Shown piece by piece: positions 51,565-63,833 of a DNA stretch of 64,000 bases. Position 1 is the first letter of the stretch, and every line of letters starts with the position of its first letter. Position numbers and translations under genes: made by a program. The notes below the pieces were generated by a model. The model had not been told where the DNA came from. It ran no database searches and worked only from the letters and a program-made list of their open reading frames with translations. Source of the stretch: Ecdyonurus torrentis (lineage: Eukaryota; Arthropoda; Insecta; Ephemeroptera; Heptageniidae); NCBI GenBank assembly GCA_949318235.1, contig OX439129.1, positions 34,275,027-34,339,026 of the forward strand. Direction: 5' to 3'.

Positions 51565-51892
51565 CACAACCTATACTCAATAGAGGAAGTACCTCCAAAT
51601 GAGATAAACTTGATAGGAATTATATAAATGATATTATAGTTTTTATCCAAAAACTTAAAGTAGCACCGTAGCAGTGACCAGAAAATTTTGACTTGTGCAA
51701 CCCACACAACATTTTCATACTAATTTTTGCCTGTTTCTGACGTCATAAACAGGAATAGTCACGCAAATAGCATACTTTTGCTCTATTGTGGGACCACATT
51801 TACAGTCCGGTAAAAATTGTTATTAGTTTTGGAAATGCCATTTTGTGTTTAGTTTTAGAAATGCCATTTTGTTTCATGTGGTCTATGGCTTT
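51565..51892 (+). mobile_element. Family A MITE, copy 7 (diverged)
   Basis: The left terminus has eroded (start approximate) and the right TTAA has become TTCA after GTGGTCTATGGC. The interior aligns from ACTTGATAGGA through AGCAGTGACCAGAAAA. TGACGTCA is exact at 51738-51745. A short internal direct duplication (TAGAAATGCCATTTTG-like) sits near the right end. Confidence 0.7.
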
Positions 51893-52175
51893 CACTGTTA
51901 CAATAAAAATTGAACTTCCTAATTTTAAACTTTTTGAGTAATAACTTAATAACTTACATAAAAAAATACAATAACTTTTTTAACAGAGTTATTTGACAAA
52001 TCTTCTGATTTATTTTTTAAATATTTAAAGAATTCAATTCTGTCAGAGCCTATTATGATAATGACACCAAAATTAATGAATTGAATAAACTCATGGTTAT
52101 ATCAGAAGAAAAAACACGTAGAACTAAAAATTTTATAGCTTATCAGGCTTGCATTTATATCCATGATAAAGTATT

Positions 52176-52177
<2 letters not shown>

Positions 52178-52211
<34 letters not shown>
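52178..52211. repeat. (TA)n microsatellite
   Basis: Pure TA run of 34 bp. Confidence 0.95.
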
Positions 52212-52217
<6 letters not shown>

Positions 52218-52965
52218 TTATTATTTAATTGCTGTCATGCTATTGTGTATGTTTCCTATAACTAAATATGTTATTTTACTTGCATGGTATAATATGTTCG
52301 AGTGATAATGTGATGATACCATTTCTTCGTTTGTAACATTATATAGTTTTGTTGTTATACGTAAACTTCCAACAGACAAAAAAAGTATTCTTATTTTAAT
52401 CAAACAGTTTATACGGATGGGCGTGCCTTATAATTGTTAATATCTATAGTATACTTGTTTTGCTATTATTAAAATGAACTTTTAATAATAATTATCTAAA
52501 TATATTTACAATGTAATTATTCTAAGCAAGTATCTGAATATTAACAAAATACTTTTCAGGCATGAAATGAAAAATATGCTAAAAGGAATTTTTTTAAGTA
52601 ACAATTTAGCCATGTGGAAATTTTAAAATAAATTTATGATATAATTTATAAAGACTTCAAGTCAAAATATAAAATAAGATTAAGAAATTAGCATGCCTAA
52701 TATAATAGCTCATTAAGAATAAAAATGATACAAGATTATGGGGTCGTCTTATAAGTATATCATTAACAAAAGATGTAGAACTCTCTAAAGTTTTAAGTTT
52801 ACTAAATTTGAATAAAGTCTTAACGACAATAATTGTGTATATCTTCCATCGCTGTGAATGTATTAAATTTTGTTCTTGGTTTTTATGCAGTATCAAGAAC
52901 ATTAATATAAGTTGTGTAGCAAGCCAATCTTTCAGTCATATTGTTAGAAACAGATTTCTACTGTA

Positions 52966-53316
52966 TTAAAGCCATAGACCACATAAAACAGCATGTACTT
53001 TTTAATGAATAAACACAAAATGGGATCTTCAAAACTGATGACAATTTTTACCAGAATGTTAATGTTAATATAGCCCCACTAGAGAGCGTGAAAAATACTG
53101 TAAAGTAAGCAATTTACGTGACTATTCATGTTTCTGACGTCAGAAACATGCAACAATTAGTAAAAAAAATGTTGTGCGGGTTGCATAAATCGAAATGTTC
53201 TGATCACTGCTATGGAACTACAGTTTGGTTTTGAGACACACTAAAGTTATTTATGTAAGTCCCATCAATTGTTTTGTGATATAAATGCTATGTTCTCTTC
53301 TAATCTATTCCTTTAA
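52966..53316 (-). mobile_element. Family A MITE, copy 8
   Basis: Reverse orientation, TTAA at both ends (52966-52969, 53313-53316). Ends TTAAAGCCATAGACCACATA and TAATCTATTCCTTTAA. It carries the second perfect 24-bp central palindrome in the window (53127-53150), centred on TGACGTCA. A short duplication in the GTTAATGTTAATA block makes it the longest copy. Confidence 0.85.
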
Positions 53317-54660
53317 ATCATTGATCATTACTTTTCATCACTTTATTTACGCAAGTCTCCTAATTTTGTTGCAATTCTATGAGGACTTGAAGGTATATTT
53401 ATAGTCATTCTAAATGACTTTCTCGTGTCTGTGTAATCAATTTATCCCTTGATGCCTATCTTATTACAGACTCTGACCTGTCTCATCAATCTTTGTCAAC
53501 TATAGAAGAAACAATGAATTTTCTTAATTACGAGACAATTTTCTAAAAAAAAAAAAAAAAAGGTTATGAAAGTCTTAAAAGTATTTCAGATAGTCATTTA
53601 CCACATTGAAAATGCATATAAGTAAACACAAATAATAATAGTTACAACTTTTTTTTTCTTCTCAATCGTGTTTATCAGTATGATCCCGCAAAGACCTAGC
53701 CTTATTGACGGACCATTTACAGCCGAAGAAAACTAAATATATACAGTCCGGCATTTGCCTATATCAGATAAACTGTGGACATGTTTTGGCAGTCTCGTCG
53801 ATGCAATAAATTTTGATATGACACTATGTGTGTTGACGACAAATCACTCCTCCTGTTTAACTACAACTAATCGGACCTCCTTTTGACTTTGCGAAAGGGG
53901 AGTCCGAATTGGTCTCACTCCAGATCTAAATGTGGAGTACTGTACAGAAGAGGTGATTTACTTTAACTTTTATACCGGCGTACCCTAGAAACTTGTTCAT
54001 GATAATTCTTTTTTGTGTTTTGTTTTAAGGATGTGATGTTATAAGATTTTAATTTTATTTAAAGTTAGTTATGTCTTTTACATTTATTTGAGTACGGGAG
54101 ACTTTACCTCGTTTTCTTATATGATAATAATGCTGTTTGCAAACCTTGTTCTCTGCTCCTAAAATGACGATCAACTTTGGTTATTCAAATGGAATGCGTA
54201 TTTTTTTGGTGCAAGAAATCAGGGTTTACGAACAACACTAATGTTCTTGACGTGAAAGAGCTTTCTACCTATGTCATCAAATTTAATTTAATTTTCTTTG
54301 CAGGACTTAATTGAAATTTTAAATTAATTCTTGACGTGTCCACCCAGCAGTAGTTCAAACCTATACACTCATCGATAGGAGTACAGAGCTACGAGTCAGT
54401 TATCTAAATAATTCTACATCATACCATAACAACAATAATAATTCAATTATAATTAGAAACAAAGTTTCAATTTGATTAAAAATTACACTTAATTTTGCAA
54501 AATTATCCAAGAGGGCAACTTTAATATTATACACTATTAAATTTATTTTGCATAGTTTTGTAAACATAAACAAGCAGACGGGCCAAACTTTTGATCCCTT
54601 GAGACTTTCAAAAAGAGGATAAATTATGAAACACAAGGAGAGTGCCTTTATAAAATTAAT

Positions 54661-54740
54661 AAGCGGCTTTTATTGGGTGAAATCAGGTTACAAACATATT
54701 ATCTAAACCCAACTATTTTCAAGTACAGTCAGTTATAATT
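54661..54740 (-). repeat. Dispersed repeat, type T4
   Basis: About 80 bp shared with 56659-56740: GGCTTTTATTGG, GAAATCAGGTTACAAA, AACCCAACT, AGTCAGTTATAAT. On the minus strand it ends CCCAATAAAAGCC, a polyadenylation-like end. Confidence 0.45.
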
Positions 54741-56046
54741 AAAAAAAATAATGTTATTTTTCTCCAGCATTAAAAAAATTATTGTGATAAAAAAAATAAT
54801 AATAATTGTAAGATATTTTAATCAAGAAATTAAGTGCTGCAATTAATACTTTGTGGTAAACGTGGCAGCTAAAATATGAGTTTGACATAATCAATGACTT
54901 TAAGCATAGTTGGCAAATGAAATTTGTTCTTTTTAAATTCAGGATTTAATTATTATTACGTTGTTATAAAAGTTATAAAACAGCTAGTAAGAATATTGTG
55001 ATGTATTTAATTATAGAAAATTTCATCTTCCTCCGGAAATTATTTCATGACTTTATAGCTTTTGTAGCTATAACTGCTATAAGTCTACATTAATGTAAAT
55101 TAAAACTAAATTTATCTCAAAATATAGACAATACAATAACAGTGTTAAAGTCAAAATTATTATACATGTGATATTAAAAAAAAAAAAAAAAGTTAACTTG
55201 AATCATTGATTAAACTACTTTTAATTAACATAACCCGTCGTTCATATATTTTTTCTAATCATCTATTTCATACCAAGTATATTTCCATATATAAATTGAA
55301 AATCTCACCATTAGAAAAATATGTAATATCAATTTTTAAGTAAAACTCTATGTTTTGCATAGTTTTTACGCTTTTCCGGAAAATGCAGTGTGGGGGAATC
55401 GTGGGGATTTTCAAGTTAATACTGCTTATACTAAGGAGAAGCGATGTTGAAATAATCAGATTGCTTTAAATTTTTCTATTTAGATTCGGTTTACTATAGG
55501 CTTGGTTCACCCAATATTGAGAACAACTACTTTAGAGTCTATATAACCGTAAATTTTCCAAGATATAACTTATATAATATGTAAAATCACCCTCGTGTAA
55601 ATGAACCGCGCAGTGAAGAGTATTAAATAATAACCTTTTAACATTTTCAAGTTTCAGCACACGTTGTAATAATTTTTCCAAGTAAGATTTAATTTTGTTA
55701 GTGAAATAACTTATAATAATAATCTTTTAATGTAAAATTTTTGTGATGAGTTAGAAAAGCCGCTTTTATATATAAAAGCAGAAGAGGTTTGTTATTTTGC
55801 GTAGAAAAGGCAAAAAGGGAAGATTTAACACACCAAATACTCAAAGAAAATATTAACGTCATTTGCCACGTGTGACAATTCTTTTAATACTTCAATTCAA
55901 AACACATCATATATGATGATATTATTTTATATAATAGTGTTGCAAATAAATCTCTTCTTTTTAAATATTACTTACACCAGAAAGTCTTATCATTCAAGTA
56001 TAAAAATATGTTCATATATATGGCGAAAGAAATAAAACTACCCTAT

Positions 56047-56048
<2 letters not shown>

Positions 56049-56085
<37 letters not shown>
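56049..56085. repeat. Poly(A) tract
   Basis: 37 consecutive A. Confidence 0.95.
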
Positions 56086-56088
<3 letters not shown>

Positions 56089-56594
56089 CCATGAAAATTT
56101 AAAATCTTTGAAGTTTTATTTTACTATGCTTGAAGTTATAACGAGAGAATTTCTTAAAAATAAAAGTATGGCTTTCTATTGGTAGAATACTTAAGTACAC
56201 AAAATTTAACCCCCCGAAGACAGGAAAAATAATTTAATGAAGCTATTCATTATACACGATGATATTTTTACATAAGAATTCTTATTAATATCAATTAAAA
56301 TTTTAATAGTATTTCTTATTAATTTTACCTAAATGAACAAAGGAATGTAAAATGTATTACAAACTTAAACTCTCAATAGATAGATTACACAAAGAAAATT
56401 TAAATATTTAAAATATTTTTATGTTCACACGCCGATAAATATTTTAAAAACAAAGTTTAGGAAGCTTGTGAAGTTAAAAAAAAATGCATTTTTTTTTATG
56501 TTATGTTTCTTTAAAAAAAATTAAACAAAGGTCTATTTTTTATTAGCTTCAAACACGTAAAACAAAGTCTTGCAATTTAGACTAGTGCTTTACT

Positions 56595-56613
56595 CCCCCC
56601 CCCCCCCCCCCCC
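56595..56613. repeat. Poly(C) tract
   Basis: 19 consecutive C, unusual in such A+T-rich sequence. Confidence 0.95.
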
Positions 56614-56658
56614 GAACAATATTTGGTACCGAAATACAAAATATTAATTTATTTAATA

Positions 56659-56740
56659 ACTAATGGCTTTTATTGGTCGAAATCAGGTTACAAAACTCTC
56701 AATTTAACCCAACTGTTTTACAGTAGAGTCAGTTATAATG
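56659..56740 (-). repeat. Dispersed repeat, type T4
   Basis: Second copy of the block at 54661, about 2 kb away in the same orientation; the block order is identical with modest divergence. Confidence 0.45.
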
Positions 56741-57437
56741 TATAAGTTAAGTAAACAATAAGTTCATTATGTTATAATAATTTATATACATTATTTTTAA
56801 AAATATACATTATTGAGAGTTTGTAATTTAACGCCTATTTTACACGGGAAGTTTTAATGAAAGGGTTTGGCTTTCGTGTTACACCGTGTTATATAAGCAG
56901 TAAACTGACATTGAAAAGGAATTGATAATTTTTAATTTTCAGTGGTGCGATTGATATACAATACATGATATATGTCAAAAACAAAATAATAGAATGTTTA
57001 TTTACCTTTAATTTATAACATTATTTGCAAGGAATTTATTGATTAAATAATAATGAAAATTCTCAGCATATTCAACAAAGCAAAACAGATAGTATTAACA
57101 AAAAAAGTTACACTTGAACAGCTAAATAAACATATAAGATTCCAACTTTTGTAAAAATAACTAAAATAACAACAATAGTAATTGACTTTTTTTTTTTTTT
57201 TTTCAAATGATATAACATTGTTTGGCTTGTTTGCATACATGTTTAATTTTGTTTATAAAATATTTGTATAATTTTATCCTGTATTAATTAGAGAATAATT
57301 CTTTTTACAAATAAGTGTTAATTGATGCAATTAACTTTAAAACATTATTTTACTAAAGTATTGAATTCCTCTAACGTTAAAAAAATACAAAAGAGGTATG
57401 TAATGAACTTTTTGGTATAAATACTGTTAAAATTCGT

Positions 57438-57782
57438 TTAAAGCCATAGACCACATAAAACAATATATGTGCTTTTTAATGAATAAACACGAAAAGGGAT
57501 TTTCAAAACTGATGATAATTTTTACCAGAATGTTAATGTAGCCCCATGAGAGAGCGTGATAATACTGTTAAGTATGCTATTTGCGTGGAAATTCATGTTT
57601 ATGACGTCAGAAACATGCAAAAATTAGTATGGAAATGTTGTGCGGGTTGCATAAATAGAATTTTCTGATCACTGCTATGGGGCTATTGTTGGGTTTTGAG
57701 ACAAACTAATGTTATTTATGTAAATCCCATCAAGTATTTTGTGAGATACATGCTTATGTTTTTCTCTGGACTATTCTTTTAA
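57438..57782 (-). mobile_element. Family A MITE, copy 9
   Basis: Reverse orientation, TTAA at 57438-57441 and 57779-57782. Ends TTAAAGCCATAGACCACAT and TGGACTATTCTTTTAA. TGACGTCA at 57602-57609. It lies 222 bp upstream of the first LRR exon. Confidence 0.85.
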
Positions 57783-58004
57783 ATTTGCAGTAAATATGTG
57801 GTGAAATTTTTAAATCTTAATCAAGTTGCAATTAATTTTATAATTTCTAAATAACGCATTGGTTTGAAATGATAATAAAACGATAATAAATAACAACTGA
57901 GAAAATAAACGCAGCTGCTTTAAAGAACAGAAACTGTTTTATATTACTTATGAAATAAATAAGTATATTATACTGTAAATCTTAAAGCTTTTGTATTGTT
58001 TCAG

Positions 58005-58079
58005 AACCTTGGTTCACGCAGGTTTGGAAACTCTAAAAGATGGTGCTCTTCAACCGTATGCTGAGACTTTGAGAGAAAT
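58005..58079 (+). CDS. 75-nt exon encoding one leucine-rich repeat
   Basis: The acceptor is TTGTATTGTTTCAG (57991-58004); the donor is AT|GTGAGT (58079/58080). The exon is 75 nt, phase 2 at both ends: one base completing Ile, 24 codons, then two bases. The product starts TLVHAGLETLKDGALQPYAE and ends TLREI, one LRR with L-x-x-L-x-x-G-A-L spacing. It joins the LRRNT exon without a gap in the expected N-cap to LRR1 register, so I see no need for a missing exon in the 29.6-kb intron upstream. The length and phase match the repeat-per-exon structure of glycoprotein hormone receptors. A family A transposon ends only 222 bp upstream (57782), outside the splice signals. Confidence 0.75.
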
Positions 58080-58550
58080 GTGAGTATCTTTTGCTTTCAT
58101 TAATCATTCTATAATACATGGAACCCTTGGATCTTCTTACGTGAAACAGCTTATCAAGAAACTTTATTTTATTGCAATAGTATGTCATGAATTAAAGATG
58201 TGTTTACAAACAAATGAATGATTATTCTAGGTGTATAGAAAATATAACAACTTAATTGCAATATAAATTTGGGACAGTCTGTCATTATGATCAAGCTACT
58301 TAATTTTTTTTCTGTACTCACACTTTAACAAGAAACTCTGCACAGTTGGGAAAGTGAAAATTATTATCAGCAAACAGTATTTGTTCTAAAAAATTGATTT
58401 CTTTTGGCCTATGGTCATACAATGCTGGAGATTTTAGTTGCCGCAAAACTCCATTTAGATACTTTATTTCCATATTATGCGAATAGAAATAAATTTTTTA
58501 GCAAAAAAACTGTACAGGGAAACTTCTTGTGAAGTACACACTCTAAAAAT

Positions 58551-58793
58551 TGGTGCATTACTTTAGTTACGAATACTAACTTATTTAAGATATTCACTTT
58601 TAAATTATTATGGGTAGCTATAAAATAATGCATTTTAGCAAATTATTAACAATAGCTATTTTAACTTAAAATAGCTTAAAATGACTTAAAATAACTTAAA
58701 TGAGCTATTTTTAATAATTTGCTAAAATGCATTATTGTAGCTACTCATAAAGCTTAAATAAGTTAGGATTCGTAACTAAAGTAATGCATCATT
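58551..58793. mobile_element. Element I: 243-bp fold-back inside intron 3
   Basis: The left arm GCATTACTTTAGTTACGAAT, ACTAACTTATTTAAG, AATAATGCATTTTAGCAAAT is mirrored by the right arm ATTTGCTAAAATGCATTATT, CTTAAATAAGTTAGGATTCG, TAACTAAAGTAATGCAT. The left arm has an insertion of roughly 20 bp. A (AACTTAAAATAG)-like short tandem fills the loop. It abuts a poly(T) run. Confidence 0.65.
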
Positions 58794-59202
58794 TTTTTTT
58801 TTTTTTTTTTTTTGAAATTCCAAATGTGCATGCCCGATACTAGAGTGTCACTCACGAACCAGCAATTGGCATATTATATTGGTGAAAAAGTGGATTTTTT
58901 TTATTGTTTAGTTACATTTCATGTGCATATGCATATTATGTGTAATTAATTCATTGCTTTTACATTATCAACCCACGAAGACATATTAACCATGTTGCAT
59001 GCACACTCACATGATTGTAATAATATGTTATAGTATTCAAATGAAGTGCATGTTTTCTTATAAGAATAAATTTAAAAATGCAGCGCTCGTTTTTAAATAG
59101 TTAACTATATTATCACAATCGTGTGTACCTAACTATCTGTCCTGTTTTTACTGAGTATAGAAGTATTACTTTTCTGATATTCCACCTTTCAAAATACAAT
59201 TA

Positions 59203-59508
59203 TATAGGGTGTATCCACATGAGATCATATTTAATGTGCTTCGACGCCATAATGGATCAATGAAAAACATTGCTCAGCATATAGGACAAACTTCGTTTTT
59301 GGCTATTTCTTTGGGAAATCGGTTACTTTTTTGTTGCTATTTTTCTCACATGCTTGAGATATACTAATTCAACCTATTAACAGCATCACTTCTCTCAAAA
59401 ATATTGCTTTGTATTTTTAAAGTGGCAAAATTTGTTATTTTACTATACCAGCCCATGCTATTGAGTGATGCAACATGTCGTCAACTTTAACATGAATGCA
59501 TACACAAT
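59203..59508 (+). mobile_element. Family G element, copy 3
   Basis: Left end TATAGGGTGTATCCACATG. Interior blocks as in copy 1, including GCTCAGCATATAGGACAAAC, ATCGGTTAC, CAACCTATTAACAGCATCA and TTTAACATGAATGCATACAC. The right end is eroded, so the coordinate is approximate. It lies in intron 3. Confidence 0.65.
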
Positions 59509-59583
59509 AAACATATATGCATTAAAAATAGTTAAATTAGTAAGCAAAGAAAAAAATTAACGAAAATATATTGCTTTTTTTTT

Positions 59584-59598
59584 GGGGGGGGGGGGGGG
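59584..59598. repeat. Poly(G) tract after poly(T)
   Basis: 15 consecutive G directly after a T run. Confidence 0.95.
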
Positions 59599-60409
59599 AT
59601 ATATTTACTATACTTTGTTGGTGGACATTCAGACAGAAATTTCATTATTATATAAAATATTTATTTTATACATCTATATGGATCAAACTAATTTGTAAGT
59701 ATAAACTGTAAAAAATTAAATTACAATATAATTTTAATTACGTCATTCTAATACACCATAAAAATAAAACTTTAAAAGAGTAAAAAAACAGAAAATAAAA
59801 ACTATACTATAACAATAAACTTTTTATTAAATACTGCATATTAAAAGTTTTATTAATATTTTACTGACGTTATATCCATTTGTTGATATGCTTAACAATA
59901 ATATAGCCCATAAAACAGAAATGAATGCTGATAAAAGTTTTACTTTCCAACCTTTAATGAATGTGTTTGTATACTCTTGGGTTTTATTCATTATCCTCAT
60001 CAAATTAATTGGTTTTATTATGACATTATTCTAACACAGAAACTAAAAACTTTTTTTTTTATAGATGTATTAGCAATCAATAAAACAAAAATGTCAATGC
60101 TTGTGGCTTGAGGTAAAAATTTATTTCAAAAAATATATTATAGCCTACTGTAATTAAATTATGATTTTCCAAAATTGAAATTACTAATAATAAAAAATTA
60201 ATAAGGCCTTTGAAGTTTTTATAAAATTATCATGATATGAGTTGAAATATAATAATAATAAATTATATAATTCTTTCTTTCTTTTGAACATTATTTTCCC
60301 CTTTTTTTGCTTTTTGAAATGACATTTTTGTGCAGCTGTGTCCGTGATACAAAAAGCGTTCTTAATATTACTTGTGCTTTAGCCACAGATGAAAATATCA
60401 TAAATATAT

Positions 60410-60412
<3 letters not shown>

Positions 60413-60447
<35 letters not shown>
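60413..60447. repeat. Poly(A) tract
   Basis: 35 consecutive A. Confidence 0.95.
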
Positions 60448-60450
<3 letters not shown>

Positions 60451-60570
60451 CATTTTAGTTTTGCCTCTCGAGTTAATATTTTCATGAAGTGTCATACAAT
60501 GTTTTTCCCTAGAGTATTTATAGCCCTAGTATTATTATGTCACATGGCATCAAAACTTTGCTTTCATTAT

Positions 60571-60683
<113 letters not shown>

Positions 60684-61399
60684 ATAATGCAATATAATAA
60701 TTTATTAGATAACATATTAAAATTGATTTTTTTTCTCCTCCTATATATACACACTTTTTTATATTTTAATTTAAATATCAGATTAAATAAATATAATATG
60801 AGCAGTAATAGTAAATTTAATAATATATAATACACAATTTTATTTACTATAGCAGTTATGTATTTTAATAAAATTTGGTGTAATGAATGTAAAATAAATT
60901 ATTGAATTTTGATTTTAACAATATCATAACAAAAATAAAATGTTAATCTTTAAGAAAATATAAAGTAAATTTAAATAATAACTTGCAATCTGATTATATT
61001 TTTAATAACTACTAGTCAAATTTGGGTACTATAGTAAAAATTGATAATGCTTTTAGGTGCCCCTAAATTTAATTGATTTAATTTTATGTTAAATGAATTG
61101 AAAGGGCATGTTGTTTAGTCCGGATAGTTTATTTAACAATAAAATCAGAATTTTTAAAATAAATAATAATAATAAATTATTGTTATTACATAATATAATA
61201 CGTTTTTGTGTTATTTCTTGTATCGCAATGTAAATTGGAATCGTGTAATCATGTTTATTGATCATAATTATACTTGTTGATTTACAGCATTCCCAGTTGT
61301 AGTAAAAACATTGTGATAAAATAACTGAAAATACAATACATACTAATTGCTTATGTAATGCAAACATAAATTAACAATACATCATTTCACAGAAATTTA

Positions 61400-61738
61400 T
61401 TAAAGGCATAGAAAACATAAAAACTAGACGTTTCTTTTTAATCATTAAACACAAAATAGGATTTACAAAACTGATGATAATTTTTACCAGAATGTAAATG
61501 TGGCTCCACAAGAGAGCGTGAAAATACTGTTAAGTATGCAATTTGCGAGAAAATTTCTGTTTATGACGTCAGAAACAGGCAAAAAGTAGCATAAAAATGT
61601 AGTGTGGGTTGCATAGATTGAAATTTTCTGATCACTGCTACGGCGTTACATTTGGGTTTTGAGACCAATATTTCTGTAAGTCCCATCATGTGTTTTGTCA
61701 TGTAAATGACTATGTTTTCATGTTGTCTATGCCTTTAA
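61400..61738 (-). mobile_element. Family A MITE, copy 10
   Basis: Reverse orientation, TTAA at 61400-61403 and 61735-61738. Ends TTAAAGGCATAGAAAACAT and GTTGTCTATGCCTTTAA make a cleaner terminal inverted repeat than in most copies and resemble copy 1, suggesting a subfamily. TGACGTCA at 61564-61571. Confidence 0.85.
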
Positions 61739-61815
61739 CAAATACATAATTTAAATAATAACATTTTCTACAAAATCTAGTTATTTATTATGAAATATTC
61801 ACTTTATGATACAGT

Positions 61816-61862
61816 ATTAATAATAATATAGATTTATTGAGCAAGAAAATTTTTGCAGGCGT
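61816..61862 (-). repeat. Dispersed repeat, type T6
   Basis: Minus-strand AAAATTTTCTTGCTCAATAA then a (TTA)n-like tail. It is mirrored by the + copy at 62424-62471; the pair faces away from each other around 560 bp of sequence. Confidence 0.35.
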
Positions 61863-62275
61863 AAAAGTTGAAGTCACAATGACACGAACATCAAAGTCAC
61901 AAACATTAATTTAATATCGAATTTTCAGAAGTTTTAGTTGCAAATCAAGAAACGGAAACTCCACATAAGAGACTTCTATTTAAAAAAAAAATGAGAGCGT
62001 TTGTATTCTAAATATAAAGCAAGGAATATATTTTTGAGTTCTTAACATTGTACGAAGAAGGTTTTTTTTATCAAAGATTTATATAAAAAAAAACTTGTAT
62101 TGTAATGATAACCTTTGATCTTTTTGTATTATGATACAAAATAAGTGTGAGAGTATCAAAGATGAAATGTTATGTAAAACACGGTAGCAGAAAAGTAAGA
62201 AAGCATTTTTGTGTAGGATGTATATTATGAGTATCCAGTATACCGTATACGTATTCACTATTCATTATTTATAAA

Positions 62276-62348
62276 GTAATAATAATAATAAATGGTTTTT
62301 ATTACGAGGCCAAAAAGGGTACATACCCACTTACATGGTCCTCTGACT
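62276..62348 (-). repeat. Retroposon 3' end, type T2
   Basis: Minus-strand copy: AGTCAGAGGACCATGTAAGT, then GGGTATGTACCCTTTTTGGC, CTCGTAATAAAAACC and (TTA)n. Nearly identical to the + copy at 47767. Confidence 0.5.
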
Positions 62349-62423
62349 TATTTATAACATATTCAGATATTATCGTCAAAGTATTTAATTTTTACAATAA
62401 AACATAAAATAACAAACATATGT

Positions 62424-62471
62424 CTGTAAAATTTCCTTGCTCAATAAATCATTATTATTATTATTATTAAT
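62424..62471 (+). repeat. Dispersed repeat, type T6
   Basis: TGTAAAATTTCCTTGCTCAA then TAAATCA and (TTA)n. Same family as 61816, opposite orientation. Confidence 0.35.
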
Positions 62472-63370
62472 ACATATAATAAACAAACATACATGATAAA
62501 GAGCATAACCTACTCCAAATCAAAACTCGTTAATTTTTATATTTATTATATAGTATATTAAATATACAACATACTGTACGATAATGTGAATTGATGGATG
62601 AAAAGTATGACTACATTAAAAAAAGAAATTCATTTATCGACTCATCTAAATGAATCCATAATAAAGCTATTTTTTAAAGTGTTAAAGTATCCATTAAATC
62701 AACTGCTCTTTAAAATTGAATAAATTTATAGTTAAAAACATGTAAGACCACTATAATATACCATAGTTGTATACGCATTTATTATTATACTGTAATATTC
62801 TATTTAGTATATTCTAGAAATTTATTTTTTATTTTTTAATGCTTTTGATTTGAAACTTGAATATCATATTGTGATAAAGTTAATAAGTTTTAATTATTTC
62901 GAAGATAAAAGCAACTCTTGAATGTGTAAATAATTGTGTACTTAAACACAGAAGTATACAGTTACAAACAACTAGAAACTTACGTAATTAAGTGGATCTT
63001 GAAACAATGTTCATATTTAAAATTTCAAAGAATTTTCACAAAAACTTTTAAGAGAAACTGTTAAAAGAAGTCTATATTTTAAAACTTATTTAAAATCTAT
63101 AAATTAAAAAAAATATGAATATCAATTACTTTAATTCGATTGTATAAGAATTCAAGTTGAGCAATCTTACTCACTCAGCTCTTTTTATTCTTCAATAAAT
63201 TGCCATTAATTAATATAGACTTTGTGTTAGTAGCATACATATTTTAATTTAAAGATCTCGAACAAAACAAAAAATGTTATTTAAATATTCTCACATTTTG
63301 AAGATATAGCTACTTGAATATTTACTTTGACTTTTTAATGAACTATGATTTTAACTATTTAATTTTTCAG

Positions 63371-63445
63371 AGTGCTGATGAATGTTCGAGAATTACAAGA
63401 GATCGAGTCAAAAGCCTTGGAAAGTTTAATTGAGTTACGTACCGT
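63371..63445 (+). CDS. 75-nt exon encoding a second leucine-rich repeat
   Basis: The acceptor is TTTAATTTTTCAG (63358-63370); the donor is GT|GTAAGT (63445/63446). The exon is again exactly 75 nt and phase 2 at both ends. It encodes VLMNVRELQEIESKALESLI followed by ELRT and a split Val. The register LREI-V-L-M-N-V-R-E-L-x-x-I-E-x-x-A-L resembles the irregular second LRR of FSHR/TSHR-type ectodomains (L-E-x-I-x-I-x-x-N-x-x-L-x-x-I-E-x-x-x-F). Reading continues into an exon beyond 64000. The two equal-size, equal-phase exons in tandem are strong evidence that this is a real coding series and not a chance frame. Confidence 0.75.
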
Positions 63446-63780
63446 GTAAGTATTCCACGTTTGACCTAAAGTTAAAACTTTTCTACCTTTTTTTTTCTCT
63501 ATATGTATAAAAAGTACACATATTTGACGTGATTCTGAAATTCAAAACCCTAATGCAAATTTAATAAATTTAAAAGTAAATAATTAAAAAATTTATTTAT
63601 AAAAATGGTAAATATTTTATGTATGAACTTTAAATTGTTGTTGTATAAAAATATATACAACTATATGACTATATTTATTTATTTTATTTATATGTATATT
63701 TTATTTTCAAATGTTTATTAATTATTATTTTATATATTTTATATTAAATATGTATATGTGTGAATATATATATACTGTAT

Positions 63781-63833
<53 letters not shown>

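Larger units (their letters stand above)
53317..57437. other. Intron 2 segment with one complex unassigned patch
   Basis: 53680-54000 is less A+T-rich than its surroundings and includes an imperfect hairpin (CGGACCTCCTTTTG ... AAAGGGGAGTCCG, 53872-53906). The T4 pair, poly(A) and poly(C) follow. No gene seen. Confidence 0.5.
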
